Source of the DNA: Sulfomarinibacter sp963733915
GTDB lineage: Bacteria; Acidobacteriota; Thermoanaerobaculia; Thermoanaerobaculales; Sulfomarinibacteraceae
Assembly (NCBI GenBank): GCA_963733915.1
Contig: CAVTEP010000004.1
Span: forward strand, 118,924 to 182,923
Direction: 5' to 3'
DNA: 64,000 nt
The notes under the pieces were generated by a model. The model saw nothing but the letters and a program-made list of their open reading frames with translations, did not search any database and was not told where the DNA came from. This document shows positions 36,284 to 46,470 of this stretch, in pieces (position 1 is the first letter of the stretch; the number at the start of each line of letters is the position of its first letter). The position numbers and the translations under genes are program-made.

Positions 36284-36811
36284 ATGATGAGTGTAAAGAA
36301 AGTAGCGTGGGTAGTTGTAGGACTGATGGTGGCGGCCCTTCCGGTCGCGGCGACCGACGCCGTCGACACGCCGACCGTCGCCGAGCAGATCGCCGGTCTC
36401 CAGCAGATGTGCGCGGATACCGAGCAGGCGCGGGCGCAACGGCAGGCCGACACCTCGCTGTACGAGCGGCTCGGTGGGTATGACCGCATCCACGAGTTCA
36501 CCCTCGAGGTGGTTCGCCTCCACAACCAGAACCCGGCAATCCAGAGCATGTTCGTCGACGTGGATGGGGACCGGTTGGCCAAGGACGTTGCCGATTTCGT
36601 GGCCAGCGGCACGGGCGGCCCGGCCACCCACGCCTACACGGGGCGCGATATGCCGTCCTCCCACCGCGACCTCAACCTCACCGATGCAGACTTCCTGTCG
36701 GCGGGCGGCGACATCGTCACCGCCATGAAGACCACTGGATATGGCCAGAACGAGATCGACGAGATGCTCTGCATCCTCGTCTCGCTCAAGGACCAGGTCG
36801 TCTTCCAGTAA
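36284..36811 (+). CDS. Secreted group 1 truncated hemoglobin-like protein
   Basis: A 175-residue protein with a signal peptide (KKVAWVVVGLMVAALPVAATDA) and a short linker. The truncated globin follows: SLYERLGGYDRIHEF, a distal part, then GRDMPSSHRDLNLTDADF with the proximal heme His, and GYGQNEIDEMLCILVSLK. Group 1 globins bind O2 or NO. A periplasmic location is unusual for the family and is inferred from the signal. A G-rich site (GAGAGGGGG) precedes the ATG. Confidence 0.85.
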   Translation: MMSVKKVAWVVVGLMVAALPVAATDAVDTPTVAEQIAGLQQMCADTEQARAQRQADTSLYERLGGYDRIHEFTLEVVRLHNQNPAIQSMFVDVDGDRLAKDVADFVASGTGGPATHAYTGRDMPSSHRDLNLTDADFLSAGGDIVTAMKTTGYGQNEIDEMLCILVSLKDQVVFQ

Positions 36812-37164
36812 TCGCTACCGGAGAATGTCAGGCACGAATCGCCGCCCAACGGGGCGGCGATTCGTCGCCACTCCTCCGTTGTTCCTCAGGTTGACAACTC
36901 ACCAGTGCGGCGCGGCGCTCTGGCGCGGTCACTCGACCGCATTGAACGGATACACATGCTGGGCGTCCCGCAGGGTGAGCTGTTTTTTGTGGTGCGGGCG
37001 TCTCGCCCGCACAATGCCTCGCAGTAGCGTCGAATCCTGAGGTTGTGCGGCCGGGACGGCCGCACCACAACGATCCTTTTCATCTCGAAACACCGCCGCC
37101 CTGCAACCATCCTTGGACGACGACGTTAGATACTGTGAACGCTTCAATGAAAAGGAGCATATCC
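36812..37164. repeat. Palindromic repeat pair before the DUF3795 gene
   Basis: 36987-37012 (TTGTGGTGCGGGCGTCTCGC ...) and 37038-37066 (TGCGGCCGGGACGGCCGCAC) are the two arms of the GC element. The first 80 nt contain a terminator-like CGCCGCCC/GGGGCGGCG inverted repeat (36840-36861). Confidence 0.65.
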
Positions 37165-37641
37165 ATGACCTCACGACCCATCGACCGTCGCACCTTCATT
37201 TCGACCGGCGCCACCGTGTGCGGGCTCTGCGTGTGCTCGCAGTTCCCGTTCGCCGCCTACGCCGGGGACGAGCCGATCGACCCCAAGAAGCTCAACTACT
37301 GCGGTTACACCTGCCCCAAGGACTGCACCTTCCTCCGGGCAACGCTCGAGAACGACCTCGAGCTCAGGAAGGAAGCCTGGAAAGAGTGGAAGATCGAGGA
37401 GAACTACGGCCTCGAGTTCGACGAAGAGCAGGCCTTTTGCTACGGCTGCAAGGAGCTCGACAAGCCCGAGGGCGTCGTCCTGGAGCGCTGCACCGTCAGG
37501 GCTTGCGCCCGCGAAAAGAAGCTCGATGCCTGCATCGAGTGCGACGAGCTCGCGACCTGCGACAAGGACCTCTGGACCCGCTTCCCCACGTTCCACGAGA
37601 AGGTCCTCGACATGCAGCAGCGATACCGGCAGCAGACCTGA
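37165..37641 (+). CDS. DUF3795-like Cys-rich secreted protein
   Basis: A 158-residue protein with a twin-arginine-like signal (RPIDRRTFISTGATVCGLCVC). The mature part has at least ten Cys in DUF3795-like spacing: YCGYTCPKDC, AFCYGCKE, CTVRACAREKKLDACIECDELATC. A metal or Fe-S cofactor is likely and Tat export would fit that. ATG at 37165 is chosen for AAGGAG seven bases upstream; an earlier Met six codons up remains possible. Function unknown. Confidence 0.75.
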   Translation: MTSRPIDRRTFISTGATVCGLCVCSQFPFAAYAGDEPIDPKKLNYCGYTCPKDCTFLRATLENDLELRKEAWKEWKIEENYGLEFDEEQAFCYGCKELDKPEGVVLERCTVRACAREKKLDACIECDELATCDKDLWTRFPTFHEKVLDMQQRYRQQT

Positions 37642-37699
37642 TCCTCAGATCCGTTCTGCCCCCGCCCAGAGTCCTCGTCGCTACCGGCTCCGCTCTCGG

Positions 37700-37865
37700 G
37701 TCCGCCCGGACGGCCGCACCACAAGAGCGACACCTGGGCCGGATTGTGGTGCGGGCGTCCCGCCCGCACATCTGGAATTGTCTGGCAACCGTGCGGCCGG
37801 GACGGCCGCACCACAAAAGCGACACCTGGGCCGGATTGTGGTGCGGGCGTCCCGCCCGCACTCTC
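37700..37865. repeat. Tandem double copy of the GC palindromic element
   Basis: The unit GACGGCCGCACCACAA - GCGACACCTGGGCCGGA - TTGTGGTGCGGGCGTCCCGC is present twice in succession (37710-37765 and 37795-37862), with CGTGCGGCCGG between. Confidence 0.8.
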
Positions 37866-38007
37866 CCTCGGCTCTCCACCCCGGAGCGCGGCGAACCTTC
37901 CCAAGTTCGTTGTCGAAAAATGAGATGAACGCGATTTTTCAGTGGACGTTTTCGCGCTGAAGCACCACATTCCTCGCTGAGGAAGAAGTGTATAAAAAGA
38001 GGAACAC

Positions 38008-39384
38008 ATGAAATATTCAGATCTGGCGCTGGCCTGTGGCCTGACTCTCACCCTTGTGGCGCTGCCCGGCTCTCCGGTTCGGGCGGAGACCTATTACGTC
38101 GACGACGACAGCTGCCCCGGGCCAGGGGCCGGAACGCCGGGCGATCCGTTCTGCAGCATCCAGTCGGGCATCGATGCGGCGTCCGCTGGAGACACGGTCC
38201 AGGTGGCCACCGGCACCTACCTCGAGAACATCACGATGAAGAGCGGTGTCGTGATTCAGGGGGCGGGGCAGGGTGTCACCACCATCGACGGCGGCGGCAG
38301 CGGCTCCGTGGTGACCGCCAACGGCGTCGATTCCGCCGCGATGCTCGACGGGTTCACGATCACCAACGGTGACGCCGACGACGGCGGCGGGATGTACAAC
38401 AACGGCTCGTCACCGACGGTGAGCAACTGCACCTTTTCCGGGAACACTGCCTTTTTTATGATCAATTTCGGGAGAGGCGGCGGGATGTTCAACCAGTCTT
38501 CCTCTCCGACGGTGACCAACTGCACCTTTTCCGCCAACGATGCCGAGGAACGCGGCGGCGGAATGTACAACGTGAACTCCTCACCGACGGTGAGAAACTG
38601 CACCTTTTCCGGGAACACCGCCCATCGGGGCGGTGGAATGTACAACGAGTCCTCGTCGCCGACGGTGACACGGTGCAGCTTCAACGGCAACTCTTCCACA
38701 TTGAACCTGGGCGGCGGGATGGCCAACGATGGCTCCTCCCCGACGGTGAGCAGGTGCTCCTTCTTCGACAACGACGCTTACAACTACGGTGGCGGGATGG
38801 CCAACTTCAGCGGATCATCTCCGACTGTGGCCAGCTGCATCTTCTCCAAGAACCACACCGTTTTATACCCCGGCGGTGACGACATATCCAACCAGGGCTC
38901 GGGTTCATTGCCCACTGTGATCAACTGCACCTTCTATACCGAGGCCCTTCTCGGGTACATGATGTTCAACGAAAACTCCTCTCCGACGGTGACAAACTGC
39001 ATATTCTGGGGATTTGGTGACCCCATCTGGAACAGCGGTACCTCAGCACCGACGGTGACCTTCAGCGTCGTGCCGTACAGCGGAACCGGCAACATCTGGG
39101 AAGACCCGACGTTCGTGGACTCGGTGAACGGAGACTTTCATCTCCTGCCGTCTTCACCGTGCATCGATGCCGGGGACAACTCGCCTCCGGCCCTGCCCAC
39201 CACCGACATCGATGGCGATAACCGCAGGATCGACGATCCTGAGGTCGTCGACACCGGCTACGGGACGCCGCCGATCGTCGACATAGGGGCTGACGAGTTT
39301 AATCCGCCGACACCCATCTTTTCCGACGGCTTCGAGTCCGGCGACTGTACAGCCTGGTCGAACACGGTTGGCGAGGTGACCTGA
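38008..39384 (+). CDS. Secreted right-handed beta-helix protein with choice-of-anchor-type repeats
   Basis: A 458-residue secreted protein. After the signal peptide (LALACGLTLTLVALPGSPVRA) comes YYVDDDSCPG and FCSIQSGIDAA, the pectin-lyase-like start seen in polymorphic outer-membrane-type proteins. About eight repeats of roughly 25 residues follow (SSPTVSNCTFSGN, GGGMYN). The end (DGFESGDCTAWSN) is a short motif also found at the C-terminus of many secreted proteins of this phylum. A surface or extracellular role is likely, with no enzyme residues visible. Confidence 0.85.
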   Translation: MKYSDLALACGLTLTLVALPGSPVRAETYYVDDDSCPGPGAGTPGDPFCSIQSGIDAASAGDTVQVATGTYLENITMKSGVVIQGAGQGVTTIDGGGSGSVVTANGVDSAAMLDGFTITNGDADDGGGMYNNGSSPTVSNCTFSGNTAFFMINFGRGGGMFNQSSSPTVTNCTFSANDAEERGGGMYNVNSSPTVRNCTFSGNTAHRGGGMYNESSSPTVTRCSFNGNSSTLNLGGGMANDGSSPTVSRCSFFDNDAYNYGGGMANFSGSSPTVASCIFSKNHTVLYPGGDDISNQGSGSLPTVINCTFYTEALLGYMMFNENSSPTVTNCIFWGFGDPIWNSGTSAPTVTFSVVPYSGTGNIWEDPTFVDSVNGDFHLLPSSPCIDAGDNSPPALPTTDIDGDNRRIDDPEVVDTGYGTPPIVDIGADEFNPPTPIFSDGFESGDCTAWSNTVGEVT

Positions 39385-39860
39385 CCGCGGCCTTCTTGTC
39401 ATCCTGAGGGAGGTGGAGCCGACCGAAGGATCTGGGGGACGGGCAGCAGCGCGCTGACTTTCACTATTGTGGTGCGGGCGTCCCGCCCGCACATCTGGAA
39501 ATGCTGACAACCGTGCGGCCGGGACGGCCGCACCACAGATACATTCAGTTCGACGAATCCAGACCACGGTCTTTTCGACGAGGCTCGATCCGATGGAGTG
39601 TGTCGAGATGAGATGTTATCGCAACACAGAGGCAGCCTCGGTTTGATTTTCCTCATCTCGATCCTTGTAACTTGCGATCAGCTTTCCTAAGATGCCCGCA
39701 GAGTCAACGGAAAAGCGATGTCTGAGACCTCACGTCTCGTCCGTGGAGGCCGGTTCGGCGACGCCGGCGAGGCGCGGTGCGTGGGTGCGTTCGTTCCTCG
39801 GTTGCCCGTGCGGTCGCCGACCGCGGGCTCGCCTCGAAACTCAACAGAAGGGGGGGTGCG
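39385..39860. repeat. Intergenic region with palindromic element pair
   Basis: 39398-39435 is a TCATCCTGAGGGAGGTGGAG ... GAAGGATCTG fragment. 39466-39538 holds both arms of the GC palindrome. From 39690 to 39860 there is no recognised gene. Confidence 0.6.
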
Positions 39861-40112
39861 ATGAATATTCCTGTGTTGGCGCTCGGTGCGCTCGTTGGTT
39901 GGTGCGGAACCCGGGGGCCGCGACCGCCGGGCCCCAGGGACCCCATCATCGGCATGATCGTTGGTGTCGTGGCGGTGGTGCTGTTCGGCTGGGCGCTGGG
40001 CTATGAGGCCATGCCTGCCGCGGCGGAAATCGTTGTCCTCTCGATCGCAGCATTCGCCGCCGCCAGGTTCGTGACCGACGTGGTGAACTTCGTCATCGGA
40101 CCCAAGAACTAA
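39861..40112 (+). CDS. Small two-helix membrane protein
   Basis: An 83-residue protein with a Pro/Gly-rich loop (GTRGPRPPGPRDP) between two hydrophobic regions (about 32-50 and 52-76). A purine-rich site (GAAGGGGGGG) precedes ATG 39861. It lies 62-100 nt before the kinase gene on the same strand. No family is recognised. Confidence 0.55.
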   Translation: MNIPVLALGALVGWCGTRGPRPPGPRDPIIGMIVGVVAVVLFGWALGYEAMPAAAEIVVLSIAAFAAARFVTDVVNFVIGPKN

Positions 40113-40174
40113 CTCTGAGAGGGTCCGGGCGTTCGCCTCCGGGTGGCCCTCCACGGTGGACTGAGGGGCCTTCC

Positions 40175-42709
40175 GTGCCGCCGGGTCGACAGGTCCACGA
40201 CAAGGGGAAAGCTGTGGAAACGACGAGTCGAGTCGGAACCACCGTCGGGCACATCCGCATCACCCGGTTTATCGGCGCGGGCGGCATGGGCGAGGTGTAC
40301 GAGGGTTTTGACGAGACCCTGCGCCGCAAGGTGGCGGTCAAGACCATCGGCAGGAAGGCACGGCTCACGCCGACCGCGAAGGCCCGCTTTCTGCGCGAGG
40401 CCAGGGCGCTGTCGGCGCTGGATCATCCCCACATCTGCAAGATCTACGATTACGTCGAGGGCGACGGGAGCGACTTCCTGGTGCTCGAGCACATCGAGGG
40501 CAGCAACCTGGCGGACGCCATTCAATCCGGTCTCGATCGAAATCTCAAGCTCAGAATCGCCGAGCAGATCGCCGGCGTGCTGGTTGCCGCACACGAGAAA
40601 GGAGTCGTGCACAGGGACATCAAACCCACCAACGTGATGCTGACTCGGGGTGGCAACGCCAAGGTCCTCGACTTCGGGCTGGCGCGCCTCGCCCAGCCCA
40701 AAGACCGGGGGCGGAAGCCGCTCGCGCTTCCAGCCATTCGGGGCCGGCCGAACAACGGGCGATCGACCCTGCGGAGCTCGAGGCTCCAACGATGGGCTTC
40801 ACCGAGGCTGGGCAACTTCCGCCTCGGGAACCCGCCGCCGCAGAGTCGGGCCCGGACACCATCAGAACGATACGCGGCAGCGTCATGGGCACCCCGAGAT
40901 ACATGAGCCCCGAGCAAGCCCGGGGCGAGGTGGCGACCGCCGCCAGCGACATGTTCTCGTTCGGGTTGATGCTGCGCGAGCTCTTCACCGGGCGGCGGCC
41001 CGACGAAAGGGCGAGCGAATCCTCGGACTCGCCGGATGCGACCGAGCCGAAAAGGCCCCGGTCGATCCCGGGACTCAGCGGCGACCTGCGGGCGTTGATC
41101 GAACGGCTCGAGGCGCCGGCGCCGAGCGCCAGACCTTCGGCCTCGGAAGCCCTCGATCGTCTGCGCTGGATCCGCGACCGACCAAAGCGGCGAACGCGCA
41201 GGATTCTCATCGCAGCCGCCATCGTTCTCGCGCTGGTCGGCGGGCTCAAGTACACCCTTGATCTCCGCCAGGAGCGGGCGCAGGCGATCGCGGCCCGTGA
41301 CCAGGCGGAAGCGCTGGTGGATTTTCTGGTTGGTCTCTTCGAGGTCTCCGATCCGGGAGAGGCGCGCGGCCGGACGATCACCGCGCGGGAGATCCTCAGC
41401 CGGGGCGCGGACGAGGTGTCGGCGGAGCTCGGCGACCAACCGGCGACCCAGGCCACGCTGATGGAGACGATCGGTGTCGTCTACACCAAGCTCGGTCTCT
41501 ACGAGGAGGCGAGGCCTCTGCTGAATGCGTCCCTCGACCTGCGACGCGACGCCGTTGGCGGCGAAACGCTCGCAGCCGGCAGCAGCCTCCAGAGCCTGGC
41601 CGAACTGGATGACCGAACGGGGCTGTACGAGGAAGGGGAAGGGCTGGCCCGTCATTCGTTGGCGATCCGGGAGGCCGAGCTGGGTCCCGAGAGCCTCGAC
41701 GTCGCCGAAAGCCTCGACGTTCTCGGCCGCTTGTCCGAACGGCAGGCGAAGTACGACGAGGCCGAGGCGGCATTCACCCGGGCGATCGCAATCCGCGAGA
41801 AGATACCTGGGCGCCGATCACCCGGTTGTGGCGGAGAGCCTGCGCGAGCTCGGAATCGTGTACCAACGGCAGAATCGACTCGAAGAGGCCGAGGCGTGCT
41901 ACACGAGGGCGCTCGCCATCCGCGAGCAGGCGCTGGGCGAGGACCACCCGGAGGTCGGCGCGAGCGTCAACAGCCTCGCCTCGCTGTATTACCTCCAGGG
42001 CAGGGTGGAGGAGTCCGAGACCATGTATCGCCGGGCCCTCGAAATCCGCGAGAAAACCCTCGGACCCGATCATCCCGATGTCGCCCTGGCCCTCGACAAC
42101 ATCGCCTACTTCGATCAGATACAGGGACGAAACGACGAGGCCGAGGCCAACTACCGCCGCGCACTCTCCATCCAGGAAAAGTCCCTCGGCCCTGACCACC
42201 CCGAGGTCGCCGAAACCCTGCGCCGGATCGGAGTGTTGTGTGCCGAGACCGGCCGGCCGGACGAGGCCGAACCGGCCTTTCGACGTGCGGTCGCGATCCT
42301 CGAGGTCGGCGAATTCGCAGACAGCCCGCAACTGGCGATGGCGCTGCTCGATCTTTCGAGTTTTCTGGACGACGAGGGCCACTATGTGGAGGCGGACGAG
42401 ACCACCCGTCGCGCGCTCGATATCCAGGAACGGACCCTCGCCGAAGACGACCCGGCGATCGCCGAGAGTTGCTTCGGTCTCGCCCACCTGCGCCACCGGC
42501 ACTTCGACCGGCCCGACGAGGCCGTGCCGTTCTACGCTCGCGCCGTCACCATCCTCGAAGACAAGGTCCCTGCGGACGACCCCTACCTGATCACGATCAT
42601 CGCCGAATACGCGAAGCTGCTCCGCGAGCTCGACCGCGATGACGAGGCGCTGGCCCTCGAAGAGCGAATCCCACCGGAGGTCGTGAGCGGCCCCTCGACC
42701 GTTCACTAG
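40175..42709 (+). CDS. Ser/Thr protein kinase with TPR repeats (two frameshifts)
   Basis: Pieces in three frames join into one kinase-TPR protein of about 840 residues. Frame A (40175 or GTG 40214 to about 40707): IGAGGMGEVYEGF, VAVKTIG, HRDIKPTNVM, LDFGLA. Frame B (about 40708-41803): GTPRYMSPEQARG, a transmembrane helix (RILIAAAIVLALVGGL) and the first TPR units. Frame C (to 42709): TPR units with LGADHPVVAESL and LGPDHPDVALAL. The shifts are an extra G in the run at 40707-40711 and an extra A near 41803. Both look like indel errors. The TAG stop coincides with a MITE-type end. Confidence 0.82.
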
Positions 42710-42760
42710 CCCGCATATCTCAGCGGGTTTCGTCGCGAGGGCGACGAAGCAAACAAGACA
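42707..42760. mobile_element. MITE-like left end fragment
   Basis: TAGCCCGCATATCTCAGCGG then GTTTCGTCGCGAGGGCGACG matches the left 45 bp of the element at 34483 with a few changes. It starts at the kinase stop codon. No matching right end is found before the next gene. Confidence 0.6.
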
Positions 42761-42832
42761 CGGGCGCCGCCGCCAGATCGGGCTTTTGCCATCCCGGATC
42801 GCCGACGTGGAGGTCGCGAGCTCGATTTTTCC

Positions 42833-44609
42833 TCAGTTCGACACGCAACACCGTACGCAGTCGTTCGATTGGCCCAGCGAGGTATAGCCGGCCGGGCACG
42901 ACGCGGACTGGCTGCAGTAGTTCACCGCCCATCGCGCCGCACGACGGTGGCGACAGGCAGCACCGTGTGCAGTCGGACGACGGACCCAACGAGGTGTAGC
43001 CGCCCGGGCAGCTGGTGGTCTGGCTGCAGTAGTCACCGCCCATTGCACCGCACGACGGCGCGCAGCCGCCGCAATAAATCGATTCCCCACAGTTGTCCGT
43101 CCGCCATCCACAGCTTCCGGGTGGGCACCCGGTCGAAGTACACGGTTGGGTCTTGCAGCACGGGTTGCAGTCGTAGGACACGCCGAGCGAGCTGTAGCCC
43201 GCCGGGCAGCTCCCGGTCTGGCTGCAGTAGTCGCCGCCCATCGCGCCGCAGGAGGGTGCGCAGTCGCCGCAGAAGATCTCCTCACCGCAGTTGTCGGTCT
43301 GCCACCCGCAGCTTCCGGGCGGGCACCCCGTCGAAGTACACGGTTGGGTCTTGCAGCACGGGTTGCAGTCGTAGGAGGCGCCGAGCGAGCTGTAGCCCGC
43401 CGGACAGCTCCCGGTCTGGCTGCAGTAATCGCCGCCCATCGCCCCGCAGCTTGGGAGCGACACACAGCAGTTCCTGCAGTCGAAGGTGGGGCCGAGCGAG
43501 TCGTAGCCCGCTGGGCAGCCGTCGAGATCGCTGCAGTAGTCACCACCGATCGATTCGCACTGGGTCGCGGTGCCCTCGAAGCAGCACGGGTTGCAGTCGC
43601 TCGTCAAACCCAGCGATGAAAAGCCATCCGGACAGCCACCGGTCTGGCTGCAATAGCTGCCGCCGATTTCGCCGCAGGTCGTCATCGGAACGTCGTCGGC
43701 CACCTCGAAGGCCAACGGCACGCTCGTCGGCCCCGCAGTCGTCGAGTTGAGCGCCTGAACGGTCCATGTGTGTTGGCCGGGGTCGAGGACCCGCGTCGGT
43801 GTGGACGCACACCACTGGGTGTTGCACTCGGGAACCACAAGCTCGTCGATCACCGGGCCGGACTGGTCTGAAACGATCAACCGATAGTGGGTGACGTGTT
43901 TCAGATCCGCGGCCCAGGTGTAGGTTGGATTCCGCGTCCTCACAAAACCCGACGGGCTGATCGGCGTCGGTTGGCCGAGCTCACCGTTCCAGGCCTCGCA
44001 GTCTGAAGGCTCGCAGAGCACATGGGGGTTTGAAGGATCTGGACAGGTCTCCCAGAACCCGCCGAAGAACGCGTCCTCACGCTTGTCGGGGCTGAACGGC
44101 TGATAGAAATCCGTCTCGTTGCAATTGCTGCCGCAGGACAAGCTGTTATTGATCAATGCGCCGATGACCGCCTGAAAGGCCGGCACCTGGAACATCTCCT
44201 CCTCGTAGACACAGGCGTCCCAGACGCCGAGAAGCGACACCAGGAACGGGCCGGTATTGGGAGGACAGCTGTTCCCCGGGCAATTATCGGTTCCGCACGG
44301 GCTGTGCTTCGGATCGACATCGCCGCAGAACTGGCAGCACAGCACCTTGTCGTACACCGCAGTGCGGACGGGGGTGCCCAGCTCGCTGAAAAGACGGACA
44401 CCGACACAGGTGGTGCAGTCGTGTCCCTCGTAACAGTTACCGCCGCAGTCCTCGGATTTGAGGTCGCCGGTCACCGACAACGCAAACCGGAGACTCACCT
44501 TGTACTTCTGCGGGGGGTCCGCACCTTCGAGCGGAGCGGCCGACCAGCCGAGAACAACCGCGGCCAATACCAGGAAAAGCGCAAACCGAGGCGTGTTGCA
44601 ACGACGCAT
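42833..44609 (-). CDS. Secreted Cys-rich repeat protein (frameshift in last repeat)
   Basis: About 590 residues. ATG 44609 has GGAGG four bases upstream and begins a signal peptide (FALFLVLAAVVLGWSAAPLEGA). A Cys-containing N-terminal domain (to about 230) is followed by a Fn3-like strand region (PTYTWAADLKHVTHYRLIV). Then come six repeats of about 31 residues of the form CGAMGG-YCSQTGSCPAGYSSLG-DC-CC, with two inserted 26-residue units (CPPGSCGWQTDNCG). In the last repeat an extra T at 42921-42922 shifts the frame; correcting it gives NYCSQSASCPAGYTSLGQS and a stop at 42833. Probably an extracellular disulfide-rich protein; binding partner unknown. Confidence 0.75.
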
Positions 44610-44953
44610 GTGACCTCCTCGATCGTCCGGGCCGGCCGCGCGCGGCGCGATCGGCGTTCCCGTTTCTTTTTCTCGCAGCAACGTGAACAGATTATAGACC
44701 CGGCGGGGTGGTTCATGGGCGTTCCGCCGCACGGCGGGTCGTCCATTCCGATCCCGGAGGGTACCCAATGACTCGGACCCAAGGGCCTCGTGCTTTTGAC
44801 TGAGAGTGGGACGCCTTTGCTATGGATGACGCCCAATTGTCATCCTGAGGAGGGCGGAGCCCGACGAAGGATCTGGGGGGAGGTCAGGATCACCTCGAAT
44901 GACTGGCAACCAGCCTTGAAGCGGAAGCGTCCCGCCCGAGAATCTCCTGAAAA
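44610..44953. other. Promoter region of the Cys-rich gene and repeat fragment
   Basis: These 344 nt hold the upstream region of the minus-strand Cys-rich gene. At 44837-44880 lies a TCATCCTGAGGAGGGCGGAG ... GAAGGATCTG repeat fragment. No gene is seen. Confidence 0.4.
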
Positions 44954-44995
44954 CGCAACGTGAAAGTCCTGCGAATGAGGACCCATTACGAGTGA
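44954..44995 (+). pseudogene. YoeB toxin C-terminal fragment
   Basis: Thirteen codons (RNVKVLRMRTHYE, stop) match the end of YoeB at 48548. The fragment overlaps the last codons of the minus-strand DUF4143 gene, whose C-terminus therefore uses its antisense sequence. Confidence 0.6.
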
Positions 44996-46191
44996 GGGTC
45001 GGTCCATGGATAGCTCTGGATCTCTTTCCAGGGCAGTACCAGACCGCCAGACCGCTGCTGGCGGTCGCTGCCCCCGGACACCAGGACCCTCTGGACGCCC
45101 TCCGTTGGCGGCGGCACCGCTTCGCGGGCCAGCGACGAGAATCGATCCAGGGACTCGAAGAACGACGGGTGAACGGTGGCGCCCGACTTCGCCTCCACCG
45201 CCACCACATCGCGGCCGCGGTCGATCACCAGGTCCACCTCGCGGCCCCGGTGGTCGCGCCAGTGGTGAAACTTCGAACGCACGCCCCGGTTGGCAAATGC
45301 CTTGCCGATCTCCGCCACGACCCATGACTCGAACAGCGCGCCGCGCAGTGGGTGGCTCTTCAGCTCCTCCAGCTTTCGGATGCCGAGCAACCAGCAGGCC
45401 AGACCGCTATCGACGAAATGCAGCTTCGGAGCTTTGACAACCCGTTTGCGCAGGTTTCGATGCAACGGCGGCAGCCTTTGCACGACGTAGCCGGCCTCGA
45501 GGACTGACAGCCATGAGCGGGCGGTATTGTGGGACACGCCAGCGCCCTCGCCGAGCGCCGTTTGGTTGACGAGGTTGGCGGTCTGCGAGGCGACGAGCTC
45601 GAGAAAGCCCTGAAAAGCCGCCAGATCGTTAACCGCCAGATGTTGACGAACGTCGCGTTCGACGTAGGTCCTGACATACGCGGCGAGCCATTGATCGGCC
45701 GGCACCGCGCGGTGGTGAATGGCCGGATAGCCGCCCTGCCACACGGCCTGCCAGAGATCGTCGACCGGCGACAACGCAACCCGCTCATTGATGTCGAGAG
45801 GCAGAAGCTCCACGAGGGCCGTGCGCCCGGCCAGCGACTGCGTGATTTCGGAACGAACGCCGAGGTTGACGGAACCCGTAAGCACGAAGCGGCCGGGTCG
45901 AGGGTCGTCGTCGACCATACCTTGCAGGTAGCTCGGCAGCTCGGGTGCCCGCTGCACCTCGTCGAGGATCGCCCCGCCGGCCAGCTCATTGAGCAATCCT
46001 CGCGGATCGTCGACCGCAAACCGGCGCTGATCCGGGTCCTCGAGCGAGACGTATCGCAGCTCCGGAAAGGCCATCCGGCAGAGGGTCGTTTTTCCTGACT
46101 GGCGAGGTCCGGTGACGGTCACAACTGGAAACGACCGGGCCAGCTCGACGAGAGCCGGCTGGATGCGGCGCTCGATAATGTTTTTGGCCAT
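44986..46191 (-). CDS. DUF4143-type P-loop ATPase, copy A
   Basis: A 401-residue AAA/STAND-like ATPase: Walker A TVTGPRQSGKTTL (about residue 28), LEDPDQRRFA, Walker B GGAILDEVQRAPEL, sensor TGSVNLG, then the DUF4143 part with a winged-helix region (GVSHNTARSWLSVLEAG, KRVVKAPKLHFVDSGLACWLLG) and a restriction-endonuclease-like core (REVDLVI, VAVEAKSG). Such single-gene ATPases are common in accessory regions, sometimes called toxin-like, with no settled function. A 33-bp palindrome touches its start codon. The C-terminal ten residues appear to have been replaced by read-through into a YoeB remnant. Confidence 0.88.
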   Translation of the reverse strand: MAKNIIERRIQPALVELARSFPVVTVTGPRQSGKTTLCRMAFPELRYVSLEDPDQRRFAVDDPRGLLNELAGGAILDEVQRAPELPSYLQGMVDDDPRPGRFVLTGSVNLGVRSEITQSLAGRTALVELLPLDINERVALSPVDDLWQAVWQGGYPAIHHRAVPADQWLAAYVRTYVERDVRQHLAVNDLAAFQGFLELVASQTANLVNQTALGEGAGVSHNTARSWLSVLEAGYVVQRLPPLHRNLRKRVVKAPKLHFVDSGLACWLLGIRKLEELKSHPLRGALFESWVVAEIGKAFANRGVRSKFHHWRDHRGREVDLVIDRGRDVVAVEAKSGATVHPSFFESLDRFSSLAREAVPPPTEGVQRVLVSGGSDRQQRSGGLVLPWKEIQSYPWTDPHS

Positions 46192-46224
46192 GTACAAATT
46201 GTAAATCAAATTTCCAATTTGTAC
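46192..46224. promoter_or_regulatory. Palindrome at the start of DUF4143 copy A
   Basis: GTACAAATTG (46192-46201) and CAATTTGTAC (46215-46224) are perfect 10-bp arms with a 13-bp AT-rich centre. It abuts the ATG and so would cover both promoter and ribosome site. Confidence 0.65.
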
Positions 46225-46422
46225 AAATGCCGGCGACGAACCCGAATCATCTACGCGTATGAGGGTGCCGAGCTTTTGATCTCGGTCGTGCGCATGGGTC
46301 ACCGCCGCGAGGTCTACCGGCAGCCAGGTCGCGAGGGCGGCGAAGCGCACGTATCAGCTGGGATTGATATTGCCGATCCGGGACCTTATCGACGCCCTGT
46401 TGGTCCCCATTTCGCACCGAAT

Positions 46423-46457
46423 CATGAAAATCCGTCATGCCATGATGGAATTTCATG
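46423..46457. promoter_or_regulatory. Nested palindrome upstream of DUF4143 copy B
   Basis: CATGAAAATCC (46423-46433) and GGAATTTCATG (46447-46457) form an 11-bp inverted repeat with one mismatch. It encloses the perfect palindrome TCATG-C-CATGA (46435-46445). The gene starts 13 nt further on. Confidence 0.65.
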
Positions 46458-46470
46458 GTAATATTTCAGC

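Noticed and set aside
37700..37865. Possible CRISPR-like or att repeats
   Set aside because: The two units are an exact tandem copy of a known palindromic element with no spacer diversity and no integrase nearby.
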